64,000 nucleotides of DNA from Streptomyces kaniharaensis (GTDB lineage Bacteria; Actinomycetota; Actinomycetes; Streptomycetales; Streptomycetaceae): assembly GCF_009569385.1 (NCBI RefSeq), contig NZ_WBOF01000003.1:1-64000 (forward strand). Reading direction: 5' to 3'. Each line of letters starts with the position of its first letter. Position 1 is the first letter of the stretch. Under the pieces are notes generated by a model. The model was not told the origin of the DNA and did no database searches. It saw nothing but the letters and a program-made list of their open reading frames with translations. The translations under genes and the position numbers were made by a program. Shown in pieces: positions 27,301-35,205 of the stretch.

Positions 27301-28097
27301 ACGAGGACATCGCCCGGGGGCTGCGCGAGGCCGCCGACGCCCACCAGCCCGACCGCGCACGGATCCTGGCCCGCGTCGAACGCGGCGCGGCCGGCCCTCC
27401 CGTCCGCCACCGCACACCATCGTTCGCGAGATCGTGGCCCAGGGCCGCCCTCGCGAGCCTCGCCACCGCCGGCATCCTGGCGACCGGCGGCCTGGCCGTG
27501 GCCGGCATCGTCCGGATGCCGGCCCCGTCGGACACCGTCGCCCCCACTCCGGCCACCCCGACGGCCACCCCGTCCCCGACGGTCACCCCGTCCCCGGCGG
27601 TCACGCCTTCACTGACGCCATCGACTGCCCCGAGCACCGTCGCCCCGGCACCTGTACCCACCCCGGCCAGTCCACGCCCGACCTCCTCGGCGAGCAGCCG
27701 CCCTGCGAACGGATCGCTGTGGTCGGAGGGATCGGTCGACTCGCACAGCACGGTCTACTGGTCCCAGCACAACCTCGTCCTCAAGACCACCCAGCCGCTC
27801 ACCTCGCTCACCGTCGAGCTGCGGATCACCCAAACCGGCGAGGTCCACGACACCGGGAACTGGCGGACCCTGCCGAGCGAGGACTTCACGGTCACCGTCC
27901 AGGAGTCCGGCGGCGTGCTGGTCTACCGCTGGGTCCTCAAGCCGGGCCACACGGTTCCGGTCGGACAGCACGAATTCGCCGGCCAGTTCAACCACGCCAC
28001 CGGCGTGCGCAGCGCCGCGAACGACAGCTACCGGGTCGATGCCCAGTCGGCCGGCGGCCCCGCCTCGGTATGGGGAGGGTTCGGCCCGGCACGCTGA
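27297..28097 (+). CDS. Putative transmembrane anti-sigma/sensor partner of the ECF factor
   Basis: This 266-residue protein has a cytoplasmic N terminus of about 45 residues (EDIARGLREAADAHQPDRAR) and one membrane helix (ALASLATAGILATGGLAVAG). Next come a Pro/Thr/Ser-rich stalk of about 85 residues (ATPTATPSPTVTPSPAVTPS) and an external beta-rich domain from SVDSHSTVYWSQHNLVLKTT to the end. GTG 27297 overlaps the sigma stop (GTGA) with AAGGAGG 6 nt upstream, so it is translationally coupled. The topology is that of a membrane anti-sigma with an outside sensor, but no zinc-binding anti-sigma motif is present, so the role is inferred. Confidence 0.75.
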   Translation: MNEDIARGLREAADAHQPDRARILARVERGAAGPPVRHRTPSFARSWPRAALASLATAGILATGGLAVAGIVRMPAPSDTVAPTPATPTATPSPTVTPSPAVTPSLTPSTAPSTVAPAPVPTPASPRPTSSASSRPANGSLWSEGSVDSHSTVYWSQHNLVLKTTQPLTSLTVELRITQTGEVHDTGNWRTLPSEDFTVTVQESGGVLVYRWVLKPGHTVPVGQHEFAGQFNHATGVRSAANDSYRVDAQSAGGPASVWGGFGPAR

Positions 28098-28407
28098 GGC
28101 CCGGCACGGTGGGGTCGGCGGGGCGGGGTCGGCACGGCAAGGTCAGGGTGGCATCGTTCAGGTGATCCGCCGGTTTGATCACGTGATGCCCAGCGTGGCG
28201 AGTTGGGCGGTGCGGGATCGCGTGCTCGACCTCGGTGGAGAATGCCTCCAAGTACCCGAACGGAGGGTGCGGGAGGAGCTGCGCCTGCCGGACAACCGGA
28301 AGCGCTTCCCGGGCGATCAGCCGCGCCCGCACCGAAAAAAGGTTGCCGTCACCTCACCCCACCGTCATGACCCACTAGGCTCCGGCGGGTGGGCTCACCG
28401 AGCGCGC
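28098..28407. other. Intergenic region, no gene recognised
   Basis: Short open frames exist on both strands (for example LIAREALPVVRQAQLLP on the minus strand) but none has a ribosome binding site or family match. Possibly remnant DNA. Confidence 0.5.
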
Positions 28408-29880
28408 TCAGCGGCACAGGGTGCGCAGGGCGGTGAGGCAGTCCGCGGCCCGGCGCTGCGGGTCGGTGTCGGTGCTGGCCCACGTAATCCGGGCGTCCGG
28501 TCGGATCAGAACGGCGGTGACGTCCCGCCAGATCGGATCCGCCGTTTCGGTGTTGACGGCGGCTGTCCGCTGTTCCAGGCCGTCTGCGGAACACGGCGTC
28601 CGTGTCCCGTCGAGGTCCAGCAGCAGCGGCCGGCCGTGGTGCATCAGCGGGTGGGCGGTGGGTGCGTCGGCCGCCGCCAGGGCGAGGCCGGCCAGTCGCG
28701 TGCCGTTCAGCGGGTGTGCGCCGGGCACGGTGTCGGCGGGGAGCGGGTCGTCGAAGCCGGCGATCCGGCGGGCCCACTGGCGGTTGGTCCCGGGTTCGGC
28801 GAGCGCGGCGGACCAGACCTCGCGCAGCGCGATCTGCTCCGGGCTCGCCGCGGCGAACAGGGCGAGTTGAGCGCGGGTGTTGTCGATGACGGCGCGGGCG
28901 GCCGGCCGGCGCTCCCTGTCGTAGCTGTCGAGTAGTCCGTCGGGTGCCCGGCCCTGGAGGGTGGCGGCCAGCTTCCAGCCCAGGTTGGTGGCGTCCTGGA
29001 TGCCGAGGTTCATGCCCTGCCCACCGGCCGGGAAGAACATGTGCGCCGCGTCCCCGGCTACCAGCACCCGTCCGGCCCGGTAACGCGCGGCCTGGCGGGT
29101 GGCGTTGCCGTAACGCGACAGCCACCGGGGGTTGCGGATGCCGAGGTCCCGTCCCAGTAGCATGCGGGTCTGCTCGCGCACCTCCTCCAGGGTCAGCGGT
29201 TCGCCGGTGCCGTGGTGCATGGTGGCCGTGGACAGGCCCGCCAGCCGGTGGACGCCGTCGCCGATCGGGGCTGCCAGGAACGAGCCGGCCGGCCCGGTGG
29301 CGGCGAGCGGCGCGGTGGGCGGATCGTCGAGTTCGACGTCGGCGAGCCACCCGGTCAGCGTGGTGTTCTGACCGGGGAAGTCGATGCCGGCCGCCTGGCG
29401 CACCGCGCTGCGGGTGCCGTCGCACCCCACCACCCAGCGGGCCTGCACGGTCCGGTGGGTGCCACTGGCCCGGATCACCGCCTCGACGGCGTCCGGGCCC
29501 TGGGTGAGAGAGACGACCTCCTCTCCGCGCAGCACGCGGGCGCCCACGGCAACCGCGTGCTCCTCCAGGAGCTGTTCGGTGACGGACTGACCGAGCGCCA
29601 GCATGAACGGGTGCACCGCCCCGACCGTGGAGAAGTCCAGCCGGGTGGTCGCCGCGCCGAAGTGGCCGGTCGGCACCAGGGTGCCGCGTTCGATGAACCG
29701 CTCCGCGAGTCCTCGGGTGGCGAAGGTGTCCAGCGTGCCGGCCTGCATGCCGACCGCGCGCGACCGTCCGTCCGGTGCCGCCCGGCGTTCCACGACAGTC
29801 ACCCCAACCCCGTGCAGACGCAACTCCGCGGCGAGCCAGAGCCCCACCGGGCCGGCCCCGGCGATGAGCACCTCGAGCAT
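28408..29880 (-). CDS. FAD-dependent aromatic monooxygenase
   Basis: This 490-residue class A flavin hydroxylase of the PheA/TfdB type has the dinucleotide fold EVLIAGAGPVGLWLAAELR at the N terminus, VVGCDGTRSAVRQAAG (DG motif) and VLVAGDAAHMFFPAGGQGMN (GD motif). A thioredoxin-like C-terminal tail follows. Relatives hydroxylate phenolic antibiotics, polyketides and, in Rox enzymes, rifamycins. ATG 29880 has GAGAGGAAG 8 nt upstream. The SnoaL-like gene at 29982-30374 precedes it on the same strand 101 bp away, so they may be co-transcribed from the dyad-bearing promoter at 30427-30481. Substrate unknown. Confidence 0.9.
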   Translation of the reverse strand: MLEVLIAGAGPVGLWLAAELRLHGVGVTVVERRAAPDGRSRAVGMQAGTLDTFATRGLAERFIERGTLVPTGHFGAATTRLDFSTVGAVHPFMLALGQSVTEQLLEEHAVAVGARVLRGEEVVSLTQGPDAVEAVIRASGTHRTVQARWVVGCDGTRSAVRQAAGIDFPGQNTTLTGWLADVELDDPPTAPLAATGPAGSFLAAPIGDGVHRLAGLSTATMHHGTGEPLTLEEVREQTRMLLGRDLGIRNPRWLSRYGNATRQAARYRAGRVLVAGDAAHMFFPAGGQGMNLGIQDATNLGWKLAATLQGRAPDGLLDSYDRERRPAARAVIDNTRAQLALFAAASPEQIALREVWSAALAEPGTNRQWARRIAGFDDPLPADTVPGAHPLNGTRLAGLALAAADAPTAHPLMHHGRPLLLDLDGTRTPCSADGLEQRTAAVNTETADPIWRDVTAVLIRPDARITWASTDTDPQRRAADCLTALRTLCR

Positions 29881-29981
29881 GACAACCACTTCCTCTCACT
29901 CTTGGGACGATGCGCCACGCCGGCGGCGCCCCGATGCGCTGGCACAGGGGCGGCCGCACGACGTCAGGTGGGCACTACACC

Positions 29982-30374
29982 TCAGCGGGCGCTGCCGAGG
30001 TTCCGGTCGGCCTCGGCGCCCTCCAGCATCAGGGTGGTCTCCTCGATGCGGCGGAACCGGCCGTCAGGAGCGAACTCGGCGAAGAGGTAGACCTCCATCC
30101 GGACGGTGGAGCCGTCCTTCTTGATGACCTCCATCGTGTGGCGGTCGGCGTAGCGGTCGCCGGAGGAGAGTTCGTCGTGCACCTCGACCGAGCCGCCGGC
30201 GACGACCGTACGCAGATGGGCGATGTGGGCGAGGAACTCGGTGCGGTCCGCCCAGCTCCCGTCGGTGCGCTGACGGTAGTCGGGGGCGAAGTGCCGGTCG
30301 GCGGCCTCGTCCAGGTCGAGGCCCGGAGTGAGGAGCAGGTCGGTCAGGGCGGCGCGGGCGTCGGTGCGGTTCAT
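29982..30374 (-). CDS. SnoaL-like NTF2-fold protein
   Basis: This 130-residue SnoaL-like protein has MNRTDARAALTDLLLTPG, AADRHFAPDYRQRTDG, FLAHIAHLRTVVAG and DRYADRHTMEVIKKDGS, ending EFAPDGRFRRIEETTLM. The His/Asp pattern resembles polyketide-cyclase-like and ester-hydrolysing members, but activity is not assignable. ATG 30374 is fixed by AAGGAA 7 nt upstream. It lies directly upstream of the FAD monooxygenase on the same strand. Confidence 0.85.
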   Translation of the reverse strand: MNRTDARAALTDLLLTPGLDLDEAADRHFAPDYRQRTDGSWADRTEFLAHIAHLRTVVAGGSVEVHDELSSGDRYADRHTMEVIKKDGSTVRMEVYLFAEFAPDGRFRRIEETTLMLEGAEADRNLGSAR

Positions 30375-30426
30375 GGGAATTCCTTCGGTTGGGCGCGGGA
30401 GTGACCCGCCATGCGTCGATCGAAGA

Positions 30427-30481
30427 TGCGTGCCTGAAGCACGCTTATTACCGTACAGGAAAAGCGTGCTCTGCGCACGCA
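30427..30481 (-). promoter_or_regulatory. Nested inverted repeats, probable operator
   Basis: Two concentric dyads share one centre: TGCGTGC (30427-30433) with GCACGCA (30475-30481), and AGCACGCTT (30438-30446) with AAGCGTGCT (30462-30470). The segment between is relatively AT-rich. It lies about 50-105 bp upstream of the SnoaL-like/monooxygenase genes, a typical place for a repressor site. No regulator gene is adjacent. Confidence 0.55.
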
Positions 30482-30523
30482 AATCCGAAAGGGGAACAGA
30501 CTCCAGGCCTGCACGCACTTGGG

Positions 30524-30820
30524 GAACGGCCGTAGCGCCACCACACCGGCCCGAGCGGCCCGTGCTCGGCCAGCAGCTCCAGGGGTGGTCGCGACGATGG
30601 GCACCGCGTCGTCGTACTCACGCCAGCCGTCGCGTCGTTGTCGGGCTGCCGGACGGTCCACCAGGAGCCGCCAGCACTCGGCCGACAGCTCGGCAATCGC
30701 CTCCTGGCGGCCCCCAGGGCGACCGGTCCGGCGCCGGTGAGGGCCAGGGCGACGGGCGGGTATCCAGCGCGGGTGTGGCCGGACCAGGTACGGCGCCACC
30801 AGTGGGTCATCCGGTCGGAC
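30524..30820 (-). pseudogene. CxxC zinc-ribbon family, copy 3, 5' fragment
   Basis: Minus-strand remnant reading MTHWWRRTWSGHTRAGYPPV, then ECWRLLVDRPAARQRRDGW, REYDDAVPIVATT and LELLAEHGPLGPVWWRYGRS across frame changes. The latter parts match copies 1 and 2 and stop before the first CxxC. It preserves N-terminal sequence missing from the other copies. An extra base near 30584 breaks the frame. Confidence 0.6.
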
Positions 30821-31000
30821 ACAACGCCGCCGGCGCAGTCGCCTCGTAGATTCGGAAGCCGTGCCGCACCGGCTCAAGGTCTCAAAGAGCCCGCACGGCC
30901 TCCTTGAGCGTCAGGTCCGGACCGAGCACAACCGGGGCTGCGCCACCAACCCGCTTCCCGGTGGCAGCACGCCCGCCGTGGAGGTGTTCGACGCCGCTGG

Positions 31001-31255
31001 GTGAGCTTCCTCTACCCCGACCAGGAAGAGATCCTGGACAGCGCCTGCGGTTACGAGCACGTCAGTGTCGAACGGGTCGCCAGTTTCCCCACCCCGTACG
31101 GCCGCCGCGCCGTCCACGCCGTCGGGACCCCGTGGGCCGTATTGGGCGCCCTGCGTGCTCAGGTCCGCCGCACGGACGGCGGCACCCCCGCCGCAACGGT
31201 GGAGTTTCCGGCCCCGAGCGGATCCACGGCTGACTACGAGCATGTCTGCGCGTGA
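31001..31255 (+). CDS. Small hypothetical protein
   Basis: A possible 84-residue protein, MSFLYPDQEEILDSACGYEH then ERVASFPTPYGRRAVHAVGT, from a GTG start without a clear ribosome binding site. Just upstream a different frame (PAVEVFDAAG) ends at a stop overlapping the GTG, suggesting a frameshifted remnant of a longer gene. No family recognised. Confidence 0.35.
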   Translation: MSFLYPDQEEILDSACGYEHVSVERVASFPTPYGRRAVHAVGTPWAVLGALRAQVRRTDGGTPAATVEFPAPSGSTADYEHVCA

Positions 31256-31297
31256 GAAGTCCGCCGGTCCGACTTCTCACGCAGCCTCAGGAACGGG

Positions 31298-32641
31298 TCA
31301 GCCGACGCCCCGCCGGCTGTCGTTGAGGTGGATGTGGATGTAGCGGGCGAGGGTCGGCGGGTCGTCGGGGTTGTCGGCCTGGAAGCTCACTCGGCGCAGC
31401 AGGCCGACGCCTTCGAGGGTGACGCCCTCGCGGGCCAGCACGAAGACCAGGGTGAGGAAGGCGGCGCGGGCGTTGCCGTCGTCGAACGGGTGGAAGAAAC
31501 ACACATCGAGGTAGGCGCGTGCCGCGCGGGCGATCAGCGGGAGTTCGCCGTCGGCCGCGCTCTCGGCGAGGCACTTATCGAGGTGGGCGCGGGTGTCGGG
31601 GGCGATGCCGTAGCGTTCCCGCCCTTCCTTGGCGAAGGCCGGCAGGGTACGGAACGGTGGCGGCTCCGGCGTGCCCAGGATGTGCTGCTGCCAGCCGCGG
31701 AGCAGGTCGAAGTCGAGCCGGGCCCCGCGTGCGGCGTCGGCGCGCAGCAGGTCGAGGGCCGTGAGCAGGCCGGCCGCGCGGGCCGGGTCCAGGGCGGCGT
31801 CGAAGTGGCGAATGTCCTCGGCGGCGCCGTCGCGCTCCGCGGTCACCGGTCCGTCCCCGGCCTGGGGTGAGGGCTCCGGCCAGGCGACCGTCCCGCGCAG
31901 GGCGAGCCAGCTCCGCAGGTGGTCGGGTGCGGGCTCGGCCGGCTGGGCGACGCTCCCCTCCAGGGGCAGCGACAGCGCGATCCGCTCGGCGACGTCGTCG
32001 ATCAGGACCAGCTTCGGGGCGGTCCAGCTCTTGAACCGCCCGCCGATCGCCTGCCTGGCCGGCTCGGGCTCGAACCCCCAGCGGTTGAGGAACCAGGTGA
32101 GCACCTCATGGCAGTGCCCGTACCAGCCGCTCTCGGCGCCGGTGCGGTCGACGACCTGCTGGACGAGGTTCCGGACGGCGCGCTCCCACAGGATCCGCTG
32201 GTCGTCGAGGGCGGCCGGGTCCAGCGGGTACGCCTCGAACCGGTCAGCGAGGCTTTCCAGCCACTCGCGCCATTCGCACAGCGAGGCGGCGACGCGGTCG
32301 ATCGTCTCCTTCGGGGTGGTGACGGAGTCGCGGGGGCAGCACCAGTGGCCGACCGGCCCGCCGTCGAGGCCCCCTTCGCCTGTCGAGTAGCGCCAGCCCG
32401 CGGCCCAGCCGCCGAAGCGTTCGACGAGGGCGAGCGTCATGGCGTCCGTCCAGCGCTCGGCCACGGTCCAGCCCCAGTCGGTAATAGTGGCATCGGTGCA
32501 GGACGGGTCGGGCCGGTGGGTCACATGGCGGGCCGGGCCGAGGGCGCGGATCTCGCGGGCGGCCGACTCGGGGTCGAAGGGGTGCCGGGCGGGGTCCACG
32601 TCGTCCCAGGCGAGACCGCCGGGATACAGCTCCAGAATCAC
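31298..32641 (-). CDS. Fic-domain protein
   Basis: This 447-residue protein has its Fic core in the last third: DVCFFHPFDDGNARAAFLTL, the catalytic loop with His, Asp and GN. The canonical HPFxxGNGR is altered to GNAR, Gly to Ala at the anion-hole position. The N-terminal two thirds (WDDVDPARHPFDPESA, WERAVRNLVQQVVDRTG) are unassigned and may recognise a target. Fic enzymes usually transfer AMP to proteins; others phosphorylate or act as toxins. No antitoxin-like gene with an inhibitory (S/T)xxxE(G/N) helix is adjacent and none is obvious in the N-terminal region. The start is uncertain. Confidence 0.8.
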   Translation of the reverse strand: MILELYPGGLAWDDVDPARHPFDPESAAREIRALGPARHVTHRPDPSCTDATITDWGWTVAERWTDAMTLALVERFGGWAAGWRYSTGEGGLDGGPVGHWCCPRDSVTTPKETIDRVAASLCEWREWLESLADRFEAYPLDPAALDDQRILWERAVRNLVQQVVDRTGAESGWYGHCHEVLTWFLNRWGFEPEPARQAIGGRFKSWTAPKLVLIDDVAERIALSLPLEGSVAQPAEPAPDHLRSWLALRGTVAWPEPSPQAGDGPVTAERDGAAEDIRHFDAALDPARAAGLLTALDLLRADAARGARLDFDLLRGWQQHILGTPEPPPFRTLPAFAKEGRERYGIAPDTRAHLDKCLAESAADGELPLIARAARAYLDVCFFHPFDDGNARAAFLTLVFVLAREGVTLEGVGLLRRVSFQADNPDDPPTLARYIHIHLNDSRRGVG

Positions 32642-32685
32642 CGGGCAAGACTGGCACGGCGCCCTTGGACCGGATCAAGCGATTT

Positions 32686-33229
32686 TCAGGTGTTCAGGTC
32701 AGTCGTCGGGGCGCCCAGGGCAGCCCGCATCGCCTCCGGCTCAGGGTGGCCGAGAAGGGCCTCGATGAGGGCCGGGGGGCCGGCGACCTTGGTGGCCCAC
32801 AGGTCGTAGTCGGTGTCCAGGACCCAGGAGCGGTCCTCGGCCCAGATGTACACGGTTACCGGCTCCCCTGCCTTCACCGAGGCGACCAGGTCGGCGATCC
32901 GGGCGGCCTGGGTGGTCACCCGGGCCTGGATCCGGCCGCCGGTCTCCCCGCTCTCCAGCGCCTCCTCCCGCGAGCACGCCGCCACGGCCAAGCCCCGGCG
33001 CCCGCCATTCAGCGACCACGACTCCGCCGTCTGCTCCATCAACTCGATCGTCGGCACCAACACCAACACCCGGCCCTTCGCCGCCAGACGCCGGGCGCAC
33101 CCGGCGGCGATCAGCGTCTTTGCCCGAGCCGGTCGCCGCGACGACGGTCGCGCGGCCGCCGTCCTTCACCTCGCGCACCGCGGCCGCGACGGCGTCCTTC
33201 TGGAACCAGTGCAGCGGCAACGGGTTCAC
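32686..33229 (-). pseudogene. Superfamily 2 helicase, frameshifted and truncated
   Basis: The front, MNPLPLHWFQKDAVAAAVRE and ATVVAATGSGK, contains a Walker A motif. The continuation LVLVPTIELMEQTAESW is in another frame, caused by one extra T in a TTT run at 33119-33121. After about 60 more residues the sequence turns to YDLWATKVAGPPALIEALLG, which does not look like helicase. DEAD and C-terminal helicase motifs are absent. Such DEAD-box proteins with helicase-associated tails are common on actinobacterial plasmids and integrative elements. Confidence 0.75.
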
Positions 33230-33440
33230 CGGACTTCGAGATAGGCGATGTCGGCGTCCGCGACGTCAGTGGCCGACCTCCGCCGCCTGCCACACACCGT
33301 CCGGGCGCACCTTCCGCTTGCCATGGACCTGTGTCTTGCCGCCCAAGCCGATCACGAGCGCCAACGACCCATGCCGCATATCTATACGAACCATGGCAAA
33401 CTGGGCGTAAGTGATAGTGCTCTACAGAGGAAAATCACCC

Positions 33441-33587
33441 ATGACTCATGGAGCCCACCCCCATGCTCCTATCGTCCGCGCGAACATCGACCGGGCCCGC
33501 AGCTGCGAAGAATGCCGCGGCTGGGGCACTGTGATCACAGCCGAGGGCCGCCACGAGCTGTGCCCCAGGTGTCAGCACCCTGATTAG
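33441..33587 (+). CDS. Small CxxC zinc-ribbon protein
   Basis: This 48-residue protein has two knuckles, SCEECRGWGTVI and ELCPRCQHPD, separated by 14 residues, a typical single-zinc ribbon. AGAGGAAA lies about 9 nt before ATG 33441 and the upstream 60 bp are AT-rich, fitting a promoter. Small ribbon proteins like this are common in actinobacterial integrative elements, often near helicase and replication genes. Function unknown. Confidence 0.65.
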   Translation: MTHGAHPHAPIVRANIDRARSCEECRGWGTVITAEGRHELCPRCQHPD

Positions 33588-33948
33588 CACGCGACCTCCG
33601 ATCCCTGGCCGACGACCTCCAGGCCGCCTTCGACGAATTCGGCCAGTAGCCAACCCCACCACCGACGAGTCCCGCTACCTCGACGACGCCGTCTGGACCC
33701 GGGAGCTCGGCCTCGGCGAGGTGATCCGTGCCCAGGTGCGGGGACCGATCACCGAACGGCGGCACGTCACGGACCCGGGCCCGGAAGCCGAGATCGGCAT
33801 CGGCTCCCTTCAGTTCAAAGAGGTCGTTGCAACACCCCGATGTAGGGGGACGCGAGACAGCAGCTTCCTCCGCGGTGTCGGGGTGATCCTGGACGGGATC
33901 GAGAGGACCCGGGCGGCGCAGCACAAGGGCTGATCCACGAGTCGCCAC
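33588..33948. other. Intergenic region with short remnants
   Basis: Contains a short plus-strand reading LRSLADDLQAAFDEFGQ ending at about 33651 and other fragments without start signals. No full gene is supported. Confidence 0.45.
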
Positions 33949-33965
33949 TCACCCGCGCCGAATGC

Positions 33966-34722
33966 TCAACTCCCGCTCAGCGCCTGCACATCGGCGCACC
34001 CGGGCACCGGCCCGACAGTCCCGCCCGCGGCGACGGCGGCCGCCGTGGCCACTGCCGCCGCCAGCGCCGCGCGGTACAGCAGTGAGCCCAGGCTGACCCG
34101 GGCCACCCCGAGCTCCGCCAGCTCGGCGAGGCAAGGGCCGGTCGGCGCCAGCAGGATGTTGAGCGGGACGGACAGCCGGCCGACGAACCGGGCGATCGCC
34201 GCCGGTTCGACCAGCCCGGGGACGAACACGCCGTCCGCGCCCGCCCGCTGGTAGCTCTCCAGCCGCCGTACGGTCTCCGGCTCGGGGTCGGACCGCCCGC
34301 ACCAGTACGTGTCGGTACGGGCGTTCACGAACAGCTCCGGCACGGCCGCCTTCACCGCCGCGACCTTCGCCGCGTGGACGGCCGCCGGCGCCAACGTGCC
34401 GTCCGCCCGGCCGCCCTCCAGTTGATGCCGACCACCCCGGCACGCGCCAACTCCACAGCCAGCGCGGCCACTTCGTCCGGGTCGTCGCTGAAGCCGGACT
34501 CCACGTCGACGCTGAGCAGGAAGCCGTCACGCCCGAGCCGGCGGGCCAGCCGTACGGTCTCCGTGCGGGTGGCGGCGGCGCCGTCGGGCAGGCCGGCGGC
34601 GGCCGCCACGCCCAGGCTGGTGGTGCCGATCGCGGGGTGGCCCTCGGCGGCGAGGGCGGCGGCCGAGGCGTGGTCCCAGGCGTTCGGGAGCAGCAGCGGC
34701 CGGCCGGGGCGGTGGTGCAGCC
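33966..34722 (-). pseudogene. Isocitrate lyase/PEP mutase-family protein, frameshifted
   Basis: The front (RPLLLPNAWDHASAAALAAE, AIGTTSLGVAAAAGLPDG, FLLSVDVESGFSDDPDEVAA) and the rear (APAAVHAAKVAAVKAAVPEL, FVNARTDTYWCG, GADGVFVPGLVEP) are collinear with the ICL/PEPM superfamily. They are in different frames. One missing C near 34421 turns the expected G-x-N-L-E-G-G into NWRAAG. The 5' end also lacks a start and is joined to an opposite-strand ArsR fragment. Confidence 0.8.
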
Positions 34723-34868
34723 ACCTCGGCGGCGCCCTGGGCGCGGCACTCTGCCGCGCCGCCCTGGACCGCGCCTGGGTCGAGCGGATCGGCTCCGGCC
34801 GCGCCCTGCGGGTCACCCCGGACGGCGGCCGGGCGCTGCGCGAGCTGCTCGGGGTCGAAACGCCCTGA
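34722..34868 (+). pseudogene. ArsR-type regulator, C-terminal fragment
   Basis: The plus strand reads HLGGALGAALCRAALDRAWV, ERIGSGRALRVTPDGGRALR and ELLGVETP before a stop, the winged-helix end of an ArsR-like regulator. The DNA-recognition helix and N terminus are missing; the sequence upstream is the antisense of the lyase gene. Confidence 0.6.
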
Positions 34869-34902
34869 CGGGCCCCACCCCGTCGGCCCCGCCCCACCGG
34901 TC

Positions 34903-35195
34903 AGCCCATCGGCCTCAGCCCATCGACCTCGCCCCGTCCAGCGACTCCCGGATGATGTGCGCGTGCCCGGCGTGCTGCGCGGTCTCGGCGATTGGAACCG
35001 GGCGCCACGCCACGGTGCGCTTCGTCCGCCTCAGGCCACCGGAGATAGGACTGGCCGGACCGGTCAGCCGTGATCCAGGGCGCCGCGAGCGACGCCATCG
35101 GCCCAGCTGCACACGACCGACACCGAGCGACGATGGGCACCGCGTCGTCGGACTCGCGCCAGCCGTCCCCGTCGTTGTCGTCCCGGGGCACCGGG
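34903..35195 (-). pseudogene. Joined fragments: DinB/DUF664 tail and zinc-ribbon copy 4
   Basis: The minus strand from about 35195 reads DGDGWRESDDAVPIVAR, matching the start of zinc-ribbon copies 1-3. It then changes to RTVAWRPVPIAETAQHAGHA and HIIRESLDGARSMG, the C-terminal helix of DinB/DUF664 proteins. The two halves are unrelated, so this is a recombination join. Confidence 0.55.
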
Positions 35196-35205
35196 CGCCT
35201 GCCTG

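Noticed and set aside
28408-30374. Part of an antibiotic biosynthetic cluster
   Set aside because: A FAD monooxygenase and a SnoaL-like gene occur, but no polyketide synthase, peptide synthetase or other pathway genes are near.
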